DNA from: Clostridiaceae bacterium
Lineage (GTDB): Bacteria > Bacillota > Clostridia > Acetivibrionales > DUMC01
DNA length: 36,713 bases
Reading direction: 5' to 3'
Assembly: GCA_012840075.1 (NCBI GenBank)
Contig: DUMC01000191.1
Location: 1-36,713 of the forward strand
In this document: piece by piece, positions 1 through 9,100 of the stretch
How positions within the stretch are numbered: the stretch's first letter is position 1
Layout of the letters: each line of letters begins with the position of its first letter
Position numbers and translations under genes: made by a program
Notes under the pieces: model-generated
Told to the model about the DNA's origin: nothing
What the model saw: only the letters and a program-made list of their open reading frames with translations
Database searches by the model: none

Positions 1-142
1 ATGATATATAATACATTTCGGTTTCACTTTGTGCAGAAATACTGGTGCGTCTTGGAACTAAGTCCAATGTATTACTGGAAAACTATTTACAAATAGCACC
101 TATGTCATTTGTACAAAACTTAGGTAACTAATTTTAATAATT
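1..142. other. Left edge, no gene called
   Basis: No complete gene is visible. One + frame stays open from 12 to a TAA at 129-131 and ends just before the strong hairpin at 143-183. It could therefore be the tail of a gene entering from the left. That frame also has a stop at 9-11, so any such gene would have to be broken or frameshifted. I do not recognise the roughly 39 residues. The stretch 184-374 is AT-rich leader of the next gene. Confidence 0.3.
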
Positions 143-183
143 AAAACTTACTTGATTTAACAAAAATAAATCAAGTAAGTTTT
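143..183. terminator. Strong hairpin terminator
   Basis: A perfect 16-bp stem (143-158 pairing with 168-183) encloses a 9-base loop. The arms begin AAAA and end TTTT, so it could act on either strand. It would end transcription from whatever lies to the left and insulate the regulator gene at 375. Confidence 0.75.
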
Positions 184-374
184 ATATAAAAAACTGATGC
201 ACTTAAAACAGTACTAAAACAGTACTTAAGAGAATACAATAAGAAAATACAAAAAACATAAAATATTTTCAATACCAAGCTTTCACATAATAGTATCATT
301 AACTTAGGTGTAATGCTTAGGTAACATAACATATAAAATTACAAATTCTTCAAGAGGGTTCAAAGGGTAACGTT

Positions 375-1673
375 ATGGGTAATTATTACTACGCTGACAA
401 TGCCGAATTTAATGAATTTAATATTGAAAGAGCTGTCAAAGCAGTCGATGCTTATAGTAAGTCTACAGGTATCGGATGTATCATAATTGACAAAAAAGGC
501 GTTACTCTTTATAGCAATGTTAAGGATAATAATGTATGTGAAATAATAAAGCATGCTGAAGGGCTTCAAGGAATTCAGATGTGTGCCCATGCGCATTTAT
601 ATGGCAGCTACCAAGCAGAAAGATTTGGTGGAAAATATGTATTTTTCTGTCCCATAGGATTAGTACATTGGGTTTCCTCCATTATTCAAGATGACATGTT
701 AAAGGGTGCAATCGTAGCAGGTCCGGTGCAAATGGTAGAACCTGAGGAATTTCTTATTGAAGATTTGCTTGTTAAGAGAAATATCAAACCGGAATATTTA
801 TCAGCAGCAAAGGAGGCTCTAAAGACTTTACCTGTTATTAATCCCGAAAAGGTGAACAGTTTGTCAGATCTGCTGGCTATGGTAGCTTCATATGTTTCGG
901 ATATCCAACCTTCAAAATACTTCGAAAAAAATGATATCCTTGAACAGCAATCAAGTATATCCGAATATATACATTATTTTAAAAATACAGAAGAGGATAG
1001 TGACAGTTTACCCGTATATCCTCTACAAAAAGAAAAGGAACTTTTAAAACTTATTGCTCTCGGTGATAAAGCCGGTTCACAAAAAATTCTTAACGAGATA
1101 TTCGGATATATATTTTTTTCAACAGGCGGTAAATTTGAAGTAATTAAAGCCAGGGTACTGGAGTTAATAGTTCTGTTATCCCGAGCCGCTCTTGAAGGAG
1201 GAGCCGATGTAGAGCAAATTTTCGGCCTTAATTATAAGTATTTGAATGAAATACATAACTTCAAAAATGTAGAAGAGTTAACTTATTGGCTTTCAAACAT
1301 AATGAACAGATTTACGGACTGTGTATTTGTACTCAAAGGAGTAAAACATGTTGATGTAATATATCGAGCCGTTGAATATGTCAGAAGGAATTATATGAAA
1401 AAAATAACCCTGGAAGAAGTAGCTTCTCATGTTTTCCTGAGCCCCTCCTATTTCAGTAAGATCTTTAAAGAGGAGATGAAGGAAAACTTCAATAACTATT
1501 TAAACCGTGTAAGAATTGAAATGAGCAAGAAGCTTCTTTTAGACAGTAACATGTCCTTGATTGACATATCAAACAACGTGGGATATGAAGACCAAAGCTA
1601 TTTTTCAAAAGTATTTAAAAAACTGGTTGGCATAAGCCCGGGAAAATACCGGGAAAGCAGAGGTAAAATTTAG
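375..1673 (+). CDS. PocR-domain AraC-type transcription regulator
   Basis: This 432-residue protein appears to be a one-component regulator. Residues about 15-180 look like a PocR ligand-binding domain, with conserved-looking cysteines in MCAHAHLYG and FFCPIGLVHW. Residues about 330-430 form an AraC/XylS double helix-turn-helix, with LEEVASHVFLSPSYFSKIF as the first helix pair and a typical GYEDQSYFSKVFKK second motif. The ATG follows AAAGGG with a 7-base gap. PocR domains are known from cobalamin and propanediol regulators and are proposed to sense small organic ligands. The next gene on the same strand encodes a corrinoid protein, so control of that gene is the natural inference. The ligand is unknown. 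Confidence 0.85.
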   Translation: MGNYYYADNAEFNEFNIERAVKAVDAYSKSTGIGCIIIDKKGVTLYSNVKDNNVCEIIKHAEGLQGIQMCAHAHLYGSYQAERFGGKYVFFCPIGLVHWVSSIIQDDMLKGAIVAGPVQMVEPEEFLIEDLLVKRNIKPEYLSAAKEALKTLPVINPEKVNSLSDLLAMVASYVSDIQPSKYFEKNDILEQQSSISEYIHYFKNTEEDSDSLPVYPLQKEKELLKLIALGDKAGSQKILNEIFGYIFFSTGGKFEVIKARVLELIVLLSRAALEGGADVEQIFGLNYKYLNEIHNFKNVEELTYWLSNIMNRFTDCVFVLKGVKHVDVIYRAVEYVRRNYMKKITLEEVASHVFLSPSYFSKIFKEEMKENFNNYLNRVRIEMSKKLLLDSNMSLIDISNNVGYEDQSYFSKVFKKLVGISPGKYRESRGKI

Positions 1674-1929
1674 AGATGTAAAGATTTATAAACGAGATTT
1701 ATAATAGGCATGAAATTAAGTAAAATGCTAATTGGATAAAAATTAATTAAAATTAATCTAATTATGTAAATGATTAATTAATACTAATGATGCAAATTAT
1801 TAATAACTAGACAAATTATTTATAAAAAATAATAATATAAATAAAATAAATAAATTAAGTAAAATTAAACAAATTATTTAAAAACAAAAGTAAAAATTAA
1901 ATGTAAAAATTTTACAGGAGGAATTAGTT

Positions 1930-2562
1930 ATGAGCATTTTAAATGAAATTTCCCAAAATCTTCAACAAGGTAAAGCAAAAGTAGTAAAGGAACTAGTACA
2001 AAAAGCAATTGACGAAGGCTTTGAGGTAAAACAAATTCTTGAAGAAGGCCTGCTTGCCGGTATGAGCGTTATTGGTGAAAAATTCAAAAATAATGAAGTT
2101 TATGTACCGGACGTACTTATTGCAGCAAGAGCCATGAATGCAGGAATGGAAATTCTGAAACCGCTCCTTGTTACAAGTGGAGTTAAAGCTAAAGGTACAG
2201 TTGTAATCGGTACAGTAAAAGGTGACCTTCATGATATAGGCAAGAACCTCGTAAGAATGATGATGGAAGGTCAAGGTCTTGAAGTTATTGATTTAGGAAT
2301 TGACGTACCTGCTGAAAAATTCGTAAGCTCAGCAATAGAACACAATGCAGGTATTATAGCATGCTCAGCATTGCTCACAACAACTATGGGCGAAATGAAA
2401 AATGTAGTTGAAGAAGCAAAGAAACAAGGCATCAGAGATAAAGTAACAATTATGGTTGGTGGAGCACCTGTCAATGAAAAATTCTGCGAATCAATAGGTG
2501 CCGATATTTACGCTCCTGATGCTGCATCAGCTGCAGAAGAAGCCGTAAAAGTATTTGCATAA
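1930..2562 (+). CDS. Stand-alone corrinoid (B12-binding) methyl carrier protein
   Basis: The 210-residue protein has the two-part layout of methyltransferase corrinoid proteins (MtaC/MtbC/MttC type). A helical cap covers residues about 1-88 and a Rossmann-like B12 domain covers about 90-210. The cobalt-ligating signature GDLHDIGKN is at 98-106, with His101 as the expected lower ligand. SALLTT (146-151) and VGGAP (176-180) complete the cofactor pocket. The start has an ideal AGGAGG site. Such proteins carry a methyl group between a substrate methyltransferase and a corrinoid:folate or CoM methyltransferase, but neither partner is encoded here. The PocR-type regulator upstream is the only functional neighbour. 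The substrate cannot be assigned. Confidence 0.9.
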   Translation: MSILNEISQNLQQGKAKVVKELVQKAIDEGFEVKQILEEGLLAGMSVIGEKFKNNEVYVPDVLIAARAMNAGMEILKPLLVTSGVKAKGTVVIGTVKGDLHDIGKNLVRMMMEGQGLEVIDLGIDVPAEKFVSSAIEHNAGIIACSALLTTTMGEMKNVVEEAKKQGIRDKVTIMVGGAPVNEKFCESIGADIYAPDAASAAEEAVKVFA

Positions 2563-2746
2563 GTTTCCTTTATATTTTGTACTTAAATTATAGACTTTTA
2601 TGTTTTATTTAATTTCTTAAATATTATACAATTTTACCTTTAATCATATAGACTTTAAATTTTAGATATTGTTTATTAAGTTTAAATAATTAATTTAATA
2701 GGTTTAATATAATTAAAAAAGTTTAAGTCTATTCACAACACAAAAA

Positions 2747-2783
2747 AGAGTAGGAAAACGGGCGATTTACCCATTCCTACTCT
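2747..2783. terminator. Terminator between the corrinoid gene and rnjA
   Basis: A perfect 10-bp stem pairs AGAGTAGGAA (2747-2756) with TTCCTACTCT (2774-2783), and an inner GGG/CCC pairing extends it. On the - strand it is followed at once by TTTTTT, which suits RNase J, whose stop is 51 bases upstream. On the + strand the trailing T-run is shorter but usable, so it may work both ways. Confidence 0.85.
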
Positions 2784-2833
2784 ATGTTTTTCCCTTCAAA
2801 GCACCTTTATACTTCAACAATTCAAAAACATCT

Positions 2834-4501
2834 TTATACTTCCATAATTATCGGCAAAATCATCGGATTTCTCTTTGTTTTCTCATACAGAAACTCTCTT
2901 AAATCTTCTCTGATTATATTCTTTACAGTGGACCAGTCAGTTTTTTTCTTATTTTCACATTTCATAAGTGCATTTCTTGTAACTATGCGGGCTTCTTCCA
3001 TTAAATCTTCCGATTCTCTTACATATACAAAACCACGAGAAATTATGTCCGGACCTGCAACTAGATTTCCGGTTTCCCTTTCAATAGTTACAACAATTAC
3101 AATAAGACCATCTTGTGAAAGATGTTTTCTATCACGCAGCACTATGTTTCCTACATCTCCGACTCCAAGTCCGTCTACAAAAACTCTTCCTGCAGGAACC
3201 GTGCCGTTTAACTTACATCCGTCCTCCGTTATCTCCAATACCCTGCCGATTTCAGTAACAAATATGTTTTCCGGAGACATTCCAAGTTCACGTGCGAGAT
3301 TTGCATGCTGTCTTAAATGCCTGTATTCTCCGTGTATCGGCATGAAATACTTAGGTTTCAGCAGAGTATGGATTAGCTTAATTTCTTCTTTGCAAGCGTG
3401 GCCGGAAACATGGACATCCGCCAGTGATTCATAAATAACTTCCGCTCCCCTTTTGAAAAGCTCATTTATTACCCTGAAAATCAATTTTTCATTTCCCGGT
3501 ATTGGCGATGCAGAAATAATTACCAGGTCTCCCGGTATTATTTCAACTTTTTTATGCTCAGATGCAGCCATCCTGGATAATGCGGACATAGGTTCTCCTT
3601 GAGTTCCCGTGGTTATTATAACAATCCTGTTCAAAGGATATTCATCAATTTCATCTACGTCAATAAACGTACCTTCAGGTGCAGTTAAATAACCTAATTT
3701 GCTTGCTACATCAACTACGTTGATCAAACTTCTCCCACAAACCGCAACTTTTCTGTTGAATTGCACTGAGGCATTCACTATCTGTTGGATTCTATGGACA
3801 TTTGAAGCAAAAGTTGCAACAATTATTCTTCCTTTAGCTTTCATGAAAATTTCCTCGAAAGTATTGCCAACCGTCCTTTCGGACATTGTATAACCTTCAC
3901 GTTCAACATTGGTGCTATCGCACATGAGAAGAAGTACACCCTTCTTTCCCAGTTCTGCCAATCTTGCAAAATCCATAGGTTCCCCTTCTATAGGTGTATA
4001 ATCTATCTTGAAATCACCGGTATGAACAATAACTCCCAAAGGTGTCTCTATTGCCAAAGCTACAGAATCTGCAATACTATGGGTAGTTCTTAAGAACTCC
4101 ACCTTAAAGCATCCTATTTCGATAACTTGGCCTTGCTTAACCACGTTTAATTGAACCTGTTGCAACAATCCGTGCTCCGACAGTTTGTTCTCCAACAATG
4201 CCAGCGTCAACCTCGTTCCATAAACTGGAACATTTATATCTTTCAAAACATACGGAAGAGCCCCTATATGGTCCTCATGTCCATGTGTCAATACAATCCC
4301 TTTTATTTTCTCTTTATTCTTTGTAAGGTATGAAACATCCGGAATAACCAGGTCTATGCCAAGCATTTCATCTTCCGGAAAAGTAAGTCCGCAATCAATA
4401 ACCAGGATATCATCTTCATACTCAATTACTGTTATATTTTTGCCTATCTCCTGAACTCCACCTAAAGGTATAACTTTAAGTTTCTTTTTCTTTCTAGCCA
4501 C
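2834..4501 (-). CDS. rnj: Ribonuclease J
   Basis: This is a metallo-beta-lactamase/beta-CASP ribonuclease with both 5'-exo and endonuclease activity, involved in mRNA decay and rRNA maturation. The zinc site HGHEDH is at residues 73-78, and the later HTGDFKID, CDSTNV and HVSGHA motifs are all present. The length of 555 residues is normal for the family. I favour the GTG at 4499-4501 as start, because GGAGG lies seven bases upstream of it. The in-frame TTG two codons earlier is only one base from the same GGAGG and is too close. The gene stands alone, convergent with the corrinoid gene. Whether it is J1 or J2 cannot be told, as no paralogue is in view. Confidence 0.95.
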   Translation of the reverse strand: MARKKKKLKVIPLGGVQEIGKNITVIEYEDDILVIDCGLTFPEDEMLGIDLVIPDVSYLTKNKEKIKGIVLTHGHEDHIGALPYVLKDINVPVYGTRLTLALLENKLSEHGLLQQVQLNVVKQGQVIEIGCFKVEFLRTTHSIADSVALAIETPLGVIVHTGDFKIDYTPIEGEPMDFARLAELGKKGVLLLMCDSTNVEREGYTMSERTVGNTFEEIFMKAKGRIIVATFASNVHRIQQIVNASVQFNRKVAVCGRSLINVVDVASKLGYLTAPEGTFIDVDEIDEYPLNRIVIITTGTQGEPMSALSRMAASEHKKVEIIPGDLVIISASPIPGNEKLIFRVINELFKRGAEVIYESLADVHVSGHACKEEIKLIHTLLKPKYFMPIHGEYRHLRQHANLARELGMSPENIFVTEIGRVLEITEDGCKLNGTVPAGRVFVDGLGVGDVGNIVLRDRKHLSQDGLIVIVVTIERETGNLVAGPDIISRGFVYVRESEDLMEEARIVTRNALMKCENKKKTDWSTVKNIIREDLREFLYEKTKRNPMILPIIMEV

Positions 4502-5175
4502 GTCCAAACCTCCAATAACTTTTTCAATTTATTCTTTTACCGATTAGCAACAACTATTAATTAATTCAAATTTACCTTTAATTTCTATTTATAAACAAAA
4601 ATTATAAACAACCAAATGCATATAATTATTTATCATGTGTAATATTTTAACTAAATTTTATGCCCCTTAATCATTTGAAAACTACTTTAAAAAAATCCAT
4701 AAAAAAAAATGCTACTATTGCTTTATTTAGTTGTTATTAACTACAAAATACGATACTTTACGTTCACAATATAATTATTTGATTATAAAGTCAAGAAAAT
4801 ACAAGATACAAAAATAAAATGTACCATGTACTCTGATGCTATTTTAATTTTTAATAAATTTTATTCTTTTTATAATGAAATTCCCTATTTAATGTTATTA
4901 CTTAATTTTAATATTAAATCATTTACCTTGAACTGTCAAATATTTTCACATCAAAGGAAATCCGCCAATTGGCTTTAAATTTTTATAGATAAAAGTTAAC
5001 TTATTCTTCTTGTTAATGGCTAACCTGGAAAATATATGTTAATACTTAAAATATAACACATATATAGTTTGAACAAAAGAAAAATATCACCACACCAATA
5101 GGAACTTGTGGGACTATGAAATAATAAAAATATTTATGAGCGTTAATTTTGAAAATCCACGAGAGGAAGGTTTTA
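4502..5175. other. AT-rich gap without a recognisable gene
   Basis: This gap of about 670 bases separates divergent genes and must hold the promoters of rnj (-) and the zinc-ribbon gene (+). I see no convincing ORF, tRNA, riboswitch or strong hairpin. Only short palindromes such as GCCAATTGGC near 4968-4977 are present, and no function can be assigned to them. Confidence 0.5.
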
Positions 5176-5340
5176 ATGGCTGATATTATACATGTTTTTA
5201 ATAAAAAAACGGAATACTTCTGCCCTATATGCGGTTCTCCCATGTACATGGTTTATTGGAGGGATAAATCCAAAAGCTTTATGTGTATTAAATGTTTTTT
5301 CGGTTTTAACTATAAAGATAACAAAGACCAGGATGACTAA
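5176..5340 (+). CDS. Small zinc-ribbon protein
   Basis: The gene encodes 54 residues beginning MADIIHVF. The start is chosen because GAGAGGAAGG lies five bases before this ATG, whereas an ATG nine codons earlier lacks a ribosome site. Two CxxC knuckles, FCPICGS and MCIKCFF, lie about 25 residues apart and should bind one zinc ion. The tail is acidic and lysine-rich. There is no membrane segment or other domain. Tiny zinc ribbons of this kind are common in Firmicutes and mostly uncharacterised. A nucleic-acid or protein-binding role is possible but is not shown by the sequence. Confidence 0.65.
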   Translation: MADIIHVFNKKTEYFCPICGSPMYMVYWRDKSKSFMCIKCFFGFNYKDNKDQDD

Positions 5341-5400
5341 ATATAATAAATTTACGATATAATCTCCTATAATTGCTAAATATTACTAAAAGCAGACCTT

Positions 5401-5475
5401 AAAATTGATTCTTACCTATTGCTTGAAAACTGATTTTTACCTATTACTTAAAAATTGATTTTAACTATTGCCAAT
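5401..5475. repeat. Three 25-bp direct repeats at the tRNA-Gln promoter
   Basis: Units start at 5401, 5426 and 5451, each with the pattern AAAAyTGATT, then TTAC or TAAC, then CTATT. The third unit runs into the TTGCCA -35 box of the tRNA promoter. The first two carry the related TTGCTT and TTACTT at the equivalent point but no matching -10 box. Confidence 0.75.
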
Positions 5476-5496
5476 CAAAAAAAATGATGCTATAAT
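5468..5496 (+). promoter_or_regulatory. Vegetative promoter of tRNA-Gln
   Basis: TTGCCA (5468-5473) and TATAAT (5491-5496) are separated by exactly 17 bases. The tRNA begins 17 bases after the -10 box. This is a near-consensus sigma-A promoter. Confidence 0.85.
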
Positions 5497-5512
5497 ATAT
5501 GCGTTAAGTCGT

Positions 5513-5586
5513 TGCGGGATGGTGTAAGGGTAGCACGAATGACTCTGGATCATTCTGTGAGGGTTCAAATCCTTCTCCCGCAGCCA
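5513..5586 (+). tRNA. tRNA-Gln (anticodon CUG)
   Basis: The cloverleaf is complete. The acceptor stem TGCGGGA pairs with TCCCGCA. The anticodon stem AATGA/TCATT holds the loop CTCTGGA, whose bases 34-36 are CTG and read the glutamine codon CAG. The T arm contains GGTTCAAAT. The discriminator is G and CCA is encoded in the DNA. A strong promoter precedes it and a hairpin terminator follows, so it is a single-gene transcription unit. Confidence 0.95.
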
Positions 5587-5592
5587 GAAAAT

Positions 5593-5650
5593 AAGTCCGG
5601 AAAGGTAATCGAAGAGATTATCATTCCGGGCTTTATTTATTTTTAGGTTT
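5593..5650 (+). terminator. Terminator of tRNA-Gln
   Basis: A long hairpin pairs AAGTCCGGAA and GGTAATC (5593-5610) with GATTATC and TTCCGGGCTT (5616-5633), with minor internal mismatches. It is followed by a T-rich tract. It starts seven bases after the tRNA CCA end. Confidence 0.85.
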
Positions 5651-5825
5651 TTTTTCATAAATTTTTTGTTTTTTATTAAATCTATGTTTTTTTATTACTA
5701 AAATTTATTATTTTTTATTAAATCTTAAAAAAAATATGCAAGTTTCTCTTTATAATCCTGCATTTTTATTTCAAACTATGATTTTACAGCTTTTTGCAAG
5801 GATATCGTCTACTATTTAACAATGC

Positions 5826-5853
5826 TTGATTTTATGCCGATTTGTGGTATAAT
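5826..5853 (+). promoter_or_regulatory. Promoter of the 110-residue unknown gene
   Basis: TTGATT (5826-5831) is followed after 16 bases by TATAAT (5848-5853), and a TGG just before it makes an extended -10. The ATG of the gene is about 125 bases downstream, leaving a fairly long leader. Confidence 0.6.
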
Positions 5854-5977
5854 TATTTACACAATGTTTTAAATATAATACAAGTATTAGATTCTTGATG
5901 AATTTTTAACAATCTTAGCTTTCATTTTTTTCATGCAAATTCATCAGAATTCAACAGATTGTAAAGGAGGATATGAG

Positions 5978-6310
5978 ATGAAGGTATCGAATTTGTTAAT
6001 ATCGGGAGTACACATATCAGAAGATAACTACCATTACACAGGTCAGTTTACTTTAAGTGTGGGAAACAAATACTTAGATGTAGATATTACTGAATTAAAT
6101 GATAATAAGGTTATTGATACAATTAAGAAATATTTTAATCTGGAAGAATCTGTAGAAGTAATAAGACAATCACTGATTGACCGGCTGGTATTGAAAGCAG
6201 GTATACCATCAAAGAATGTACAAGGTGAAAATTATTTTGAAAATAAAGCTAAACTTTCAAATAAAGCCAAACTTTCAGCAAATGCTATAGACAGTCTTTC
6301 ATTGGCTTAG
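5978..6310 (+). CDS. Unknown 110-residue protein
   Basis: The protein starts MKVSNLLISGVHISEDNYHY at an ATG with an excellent AAAGGAGG site. An earlier in-frame ATG at 5933 has no ribosome site. I do not recognise the family. The first 60 residues alternate short hydrophobic and polar stretches and would suit a small beta-sheet domain (GQFTLSVGNKYLDVDIT). A helical part follows at about 55-75. The tail is lysine- and serine-rich and holds a short internal repeat, NKAKLSNKAKLSANA, whose DNA is also repeated. There is no signal peptide or membrane segment. Its own promoter and terminator indicate a single-gene unit. Confidence 0.65.
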   Translation: MKVSNLLISGVHISEDNYHYTGQFTLSVGNKYLDVDITELNDNKVIDTIKKYFNLEESVEVIRQSLIDRLVLKAGIPSKNVQGENYFENKAKLSNKAKLSANAIDSLSLA

Positions 6311-6316
6311 CTAAAA

Positions 6317-6378
6317 GAAGAAATATTGCCAAGAGGCTGTAAAGTACGTTCATTTAAGTCTCTTGGCAATATTTCTTC
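6317..6378. terminator. Bidirectional terminator of the unknown gene and ppdK
   Basis: A perfect 19-bp stem (6317-6335 with 6360-6378, core AAATATTGCCAAGAG) encloses a 24-base loop between two convergent genes. T-rich sequence follows on both strands, so it probably ends transcription from both sides. Confidence 0.85.
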
Positions 6379-6448
6379 ATGTTCATTTCTTATTTTTTCA
6401 CTATCATAATTCTTTATCTATGTTTCTTTGTAATAATTATTTCTTTAA

Positions 6449-9085
6449 TCAATTTTTGCTTTTATTCATAATTGCCGCTTGTGCAGCTGCCAGCCTTGCA
6501 ATTGGTACTCTGTAAGGTGAACAGGATACATAATCCAGTCCGATCTTGTGGAAGAATTCAATAGAATAAGGATCTCCACCGTGTTCGCCACATACTCCTA
6601 GTTTTAAGTTTTGCTTGCTACTCCTACCAAGTTCCACACCCATTTTAATTAACTTGCCTACTCCTTTTTGGTCAAGTCTTTCCGTAGGATCGAATTCAAA
6701 TATTTTCTTCTGATAATATTCGTCAAGTATCCTTCCTGCATCATCACGGCTGAGACCATAAGTCATCTGAGTCAAGTCATTGGTTCCGAATGAGAAGAAA
6801 TCCGCTTCTTCAGCTATTTCATCTGCAGTCAGCACAGCTCTTGGAATTTCCATCATGGTACCTACAAGATATTTAAGTTCAATACCTGCTTCTTTAATAA
6901 TTTTATCAGCAGTATTCATTATTATATCTTTTATATATTTCAATTCTTTTACTTCGCATACCAATGGTACCATAATCTCAGGAACCACTTTTATGCCTTT
7001 CTTGTTGACATTGATTGCAGCTTCTATTATTGCTCTTGTCTGCATTTCAGCTATTTCCGGATATATGATTGCAAGACGTACACCTCTTACACCCATCATC
7101 GGGTTAATTTCACGCTGTCTTTTGATTATGGCTTTAAGTTCTTCATATGTTATACATATTTTATCTGCCAATGCAATAATATCTTCTTCCGTCTCAGGCA
7201 TGAATTCATGCAAAGGTGGATCTAACAATCTTATAGTTACCGGATAGCCGTTCATGGCTGTAAAAATATCTTCAAAGTCCTGTCTTTGCAAAGGTAATAA
7301 TTTGTCAAGGGCAGCTTTTCTTTTTTCCGTTGTATCAGCCACTATCATTTCTCTGAAAATTGATATCCTGTCAGCTTCAAAGAACATATGCTCCGTGCGG
7401 CAAAGCCCTATTCCTTCAGCACCGAATTTTAATGCTTGAGCAGCATCTCTGGGTGTATCAGCATTTGTTCTTACTCTTAATTTTCTTACTTCATCCGCCC
7501 ATGCCATAATTGTAGCGAAATAACCAGTAAGCTCAGGTGCAATAGTTGGCAGTCTTTCACCGTAAACATTTCCTGTCGAACCGTCAAGAGATATCCAGTC
7601 GCCTTCTTTATACATATTGCCATTCTTATCAATGAAGTATTTAGCTTCAGTATCGATTTTTATTTCACTGCATCCGGCTACACAGCATTTACCCATACCT
7701 CTTGCAACTACTGCTGCATGAGAAGTCATTCCGCCTCTTCCTGTAAGTATCCCCTGGGCAGCATTCATACCTTCTATATCTTCAGGAGAAGTTTCAAGTC
7801 TTACAAGTATTACATGTGTTTCTCCGTTATTGACGGCATTTGCGGCGTCTTTAGCATTAAAATATATTTTACCTGTTGCTGCTCCCGGAGAAGCGGGCAG
7901 CCCTTTAGCAATGGGTTTGGCTTTCTTCAATGCAGCCGGATCAAATGTTGGATGTAAAAGGGAATTCAATTGATTAGGATCTATCTTCATAAGAGCCTCT
8001 TCTTTTGTAACCATACCCTCATTTACCAGGTCTACTGCAATTTTAATAGCTGCTGCAGCCGTCCTCTTGCCGTTTCTTGTTTGAAGCATGAAAAGTTTGC
8101 CTTTTTCTATGGTAAATTCCATGTCCTGCATGTCTTTGTAGTGTTTTTCAAGTATATCGGCAATTTTTACGAATTGGTCATATACTTCAGGATTGATGTC
8201 TTTTAACAGGTCAATAGAATGTGGTGTTCTGATTCCTGCTACTACATCCTCTCCCTGAGCATTCATTAAGAATTCACCGTAAAGCTTCTTTTCTCCTGTA
8301 GAAGGATTTCTTGTGAAAGCAACACCGGTTCCTGAATCATCGCCCATATTACCAAATACCATTTCCTGAACATTGACTGCTGTACCCCAATCACCGGGTA
8401 TATTGTTCAGACGCCTGTAGACTATTGCACGTGGATTATCCCATGAACGGAAGACGGCTTTTACGGCTTCCATAAGTTGCTCTTTTGGGTCTTGAGGAAA
8501 ATCTGTACCTTTTTCTGCTTTATACAGCTCTTTGAATTTTTTGACAATCTCTTTCAAATCATCTGCATCTAATTCCGTATCTTGCTGTACTCCTTTGCGC
8601 TCTTTTGCTTCATCCCATATCTTATCAAATTTTTCCTTTTCAATACCCATGACAACATCACTGAACATCTGGATAAAGCGCCTGTAACTGTCATATGCAA
8701 ATCGTGGGTTATTGGTGAGTCTAGCCAATCCTTCGGTTACCTCATCATTTAACCCAAGGTTCAATATCGTATCCATCATTCCCGGCATGGAAACTCTTGC
8801 ACCGGAGCGGACGGAAACTAACAGGGGGTTGCTGGGATCACCGAATTTCTTTCCTACAATTGCTTCGGTTTTTGTTAAAGCTTCAAAAATCTGATTTTGA
8901 ATTTCTTCTGCAATAATTTGTCCGTCTTTGTAATATCTCGTACAAGCTTCAGTAGTAACTGTAAAACCTCTCGGAACCGGTAAACCTATACTTGTCATCT
9001 CTGCAAGGTTGGCTCCTTTTCCTCCAAGGAGATCTCTCATTGAAGCATTTCCTTCACTAAACAAATATACGTACTTTTTACCCAT
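6449..9085 (-). CDS. ppdK: Pyruvate, phosphate dikinase
   Basis: PPDK interconverts pyruvate, ATP and phosphate with PEP, AMP and pyrophosphate in the cytoplasm. In anaerobic clostridia it links PEP and pyruvate in glycolysis or gluconeogenesis. The 878 residues match the usual length. The N-terminal ATP-grasp part begins with the GGKGANLAEM motif (21-30). The swivelling phosphohistidine domain carries GGMTSHAAVVAR with catalytic His456. The TIM-barrel domain ends with the catalytic-cysteine motif GVCGEHGGDP. The ATG has GGAGG six bases upstream. The gene follows glyS, as it does in many Firmicutes, but the PDRP kinase and CcpN-like genes sometimes found between them are absent. Its long upstream gap holds repeats and a palindrome that may control it. 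Confidence 0.98.
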   Translation of the reverse strand: MGKKYVYLFSEGNASMRDLLGGKGANLAEMTSIGLPVPRGFTVTTEACTRYYKDGQIIAEEIQNQIFEALTKTEAIVGKKFGDPSNPLLVSVRSGARVSMPGMMDTILNLGLNDEVTEGLARLTNNPRFAYDSYRRFIQMFSDVVMGIEKEKFDKIWDEAKERKGVQQDTELDADDLKEIVKKFKELYKAEKGTDFPQDPKEQLMEAVKAVFRSWDNPRAIVYRRLNNIPGDWGTAVNVQEMVFGNMGDDSGTGVAFTRNPSTGEKKLYGEFLMNAQGEDVVAGIRTPHSIDLLKDINPEVYDQFVKIADILEKHYKDMQDMEFTIEKGKLFMLQTRNGKRTAAAAIKIAVDLVNEGMVTKEEALMKIDPNQLNSLLHPTFDPAALKKAKPIAKGLPASPGAATGKIYFNAKDAANAVNNGETHVILVRLETSPEDIEGMNAAQGILTGRGGMTSHAAVVARGMGKCCVAGCSEIKIDTEAKYFIDKNGNMYKEGDWISLDGSTGNVYGERLPTIAPELTGYFATIMAWADEVRKLRVRTNADTPRDAAQALKFGAEGIGLCRTEHMFFEADRISIFREMIVADTTEKRKAALDKLLPLQRQDFEDIFTAMNGYPVTIRLLDPPLHEFMPETEEDIIALADKICITYEELKAIIKRQREINPMMGVRGVRLAIIYPEIAEMQTRAIIEAAINVNKKGIKVVPEIMVPLVCEVKELKYIKDIIMNTADKIIKEAGIELKYLVGTMMEIPRAVLTADEIAEEADFFSFGTNDLTQMTYGLSRDDAGRILDEYYQKKIFEFDPTERLDQKGVGKLIKMGVELGRSSKQNLKLGVCGEHGGDPYSIEFFHKIGLDYVSCSPYRVPIARLAAAQAAIMNKSKN

Positions 9086-9100
9086 AAACTACCTCCATAT

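Noticed and set aside
12-131. Partial gene at the left edge
   Set aside because: A stop at 9-11 leaves at most 39 codons and I recognise no family, although the terminator after it is suggestive.
1674-1929. Cobalamin riboswitch before the corrinoid gene
   Set aside because: The leader is nearly pure A/T and lacks the B12-box and any stable multi-stem structure.
2784-3434. 216-codon + strand ORF
   Set aside because: It lies antisense inside rnj, which is unmistakable on the other strand.
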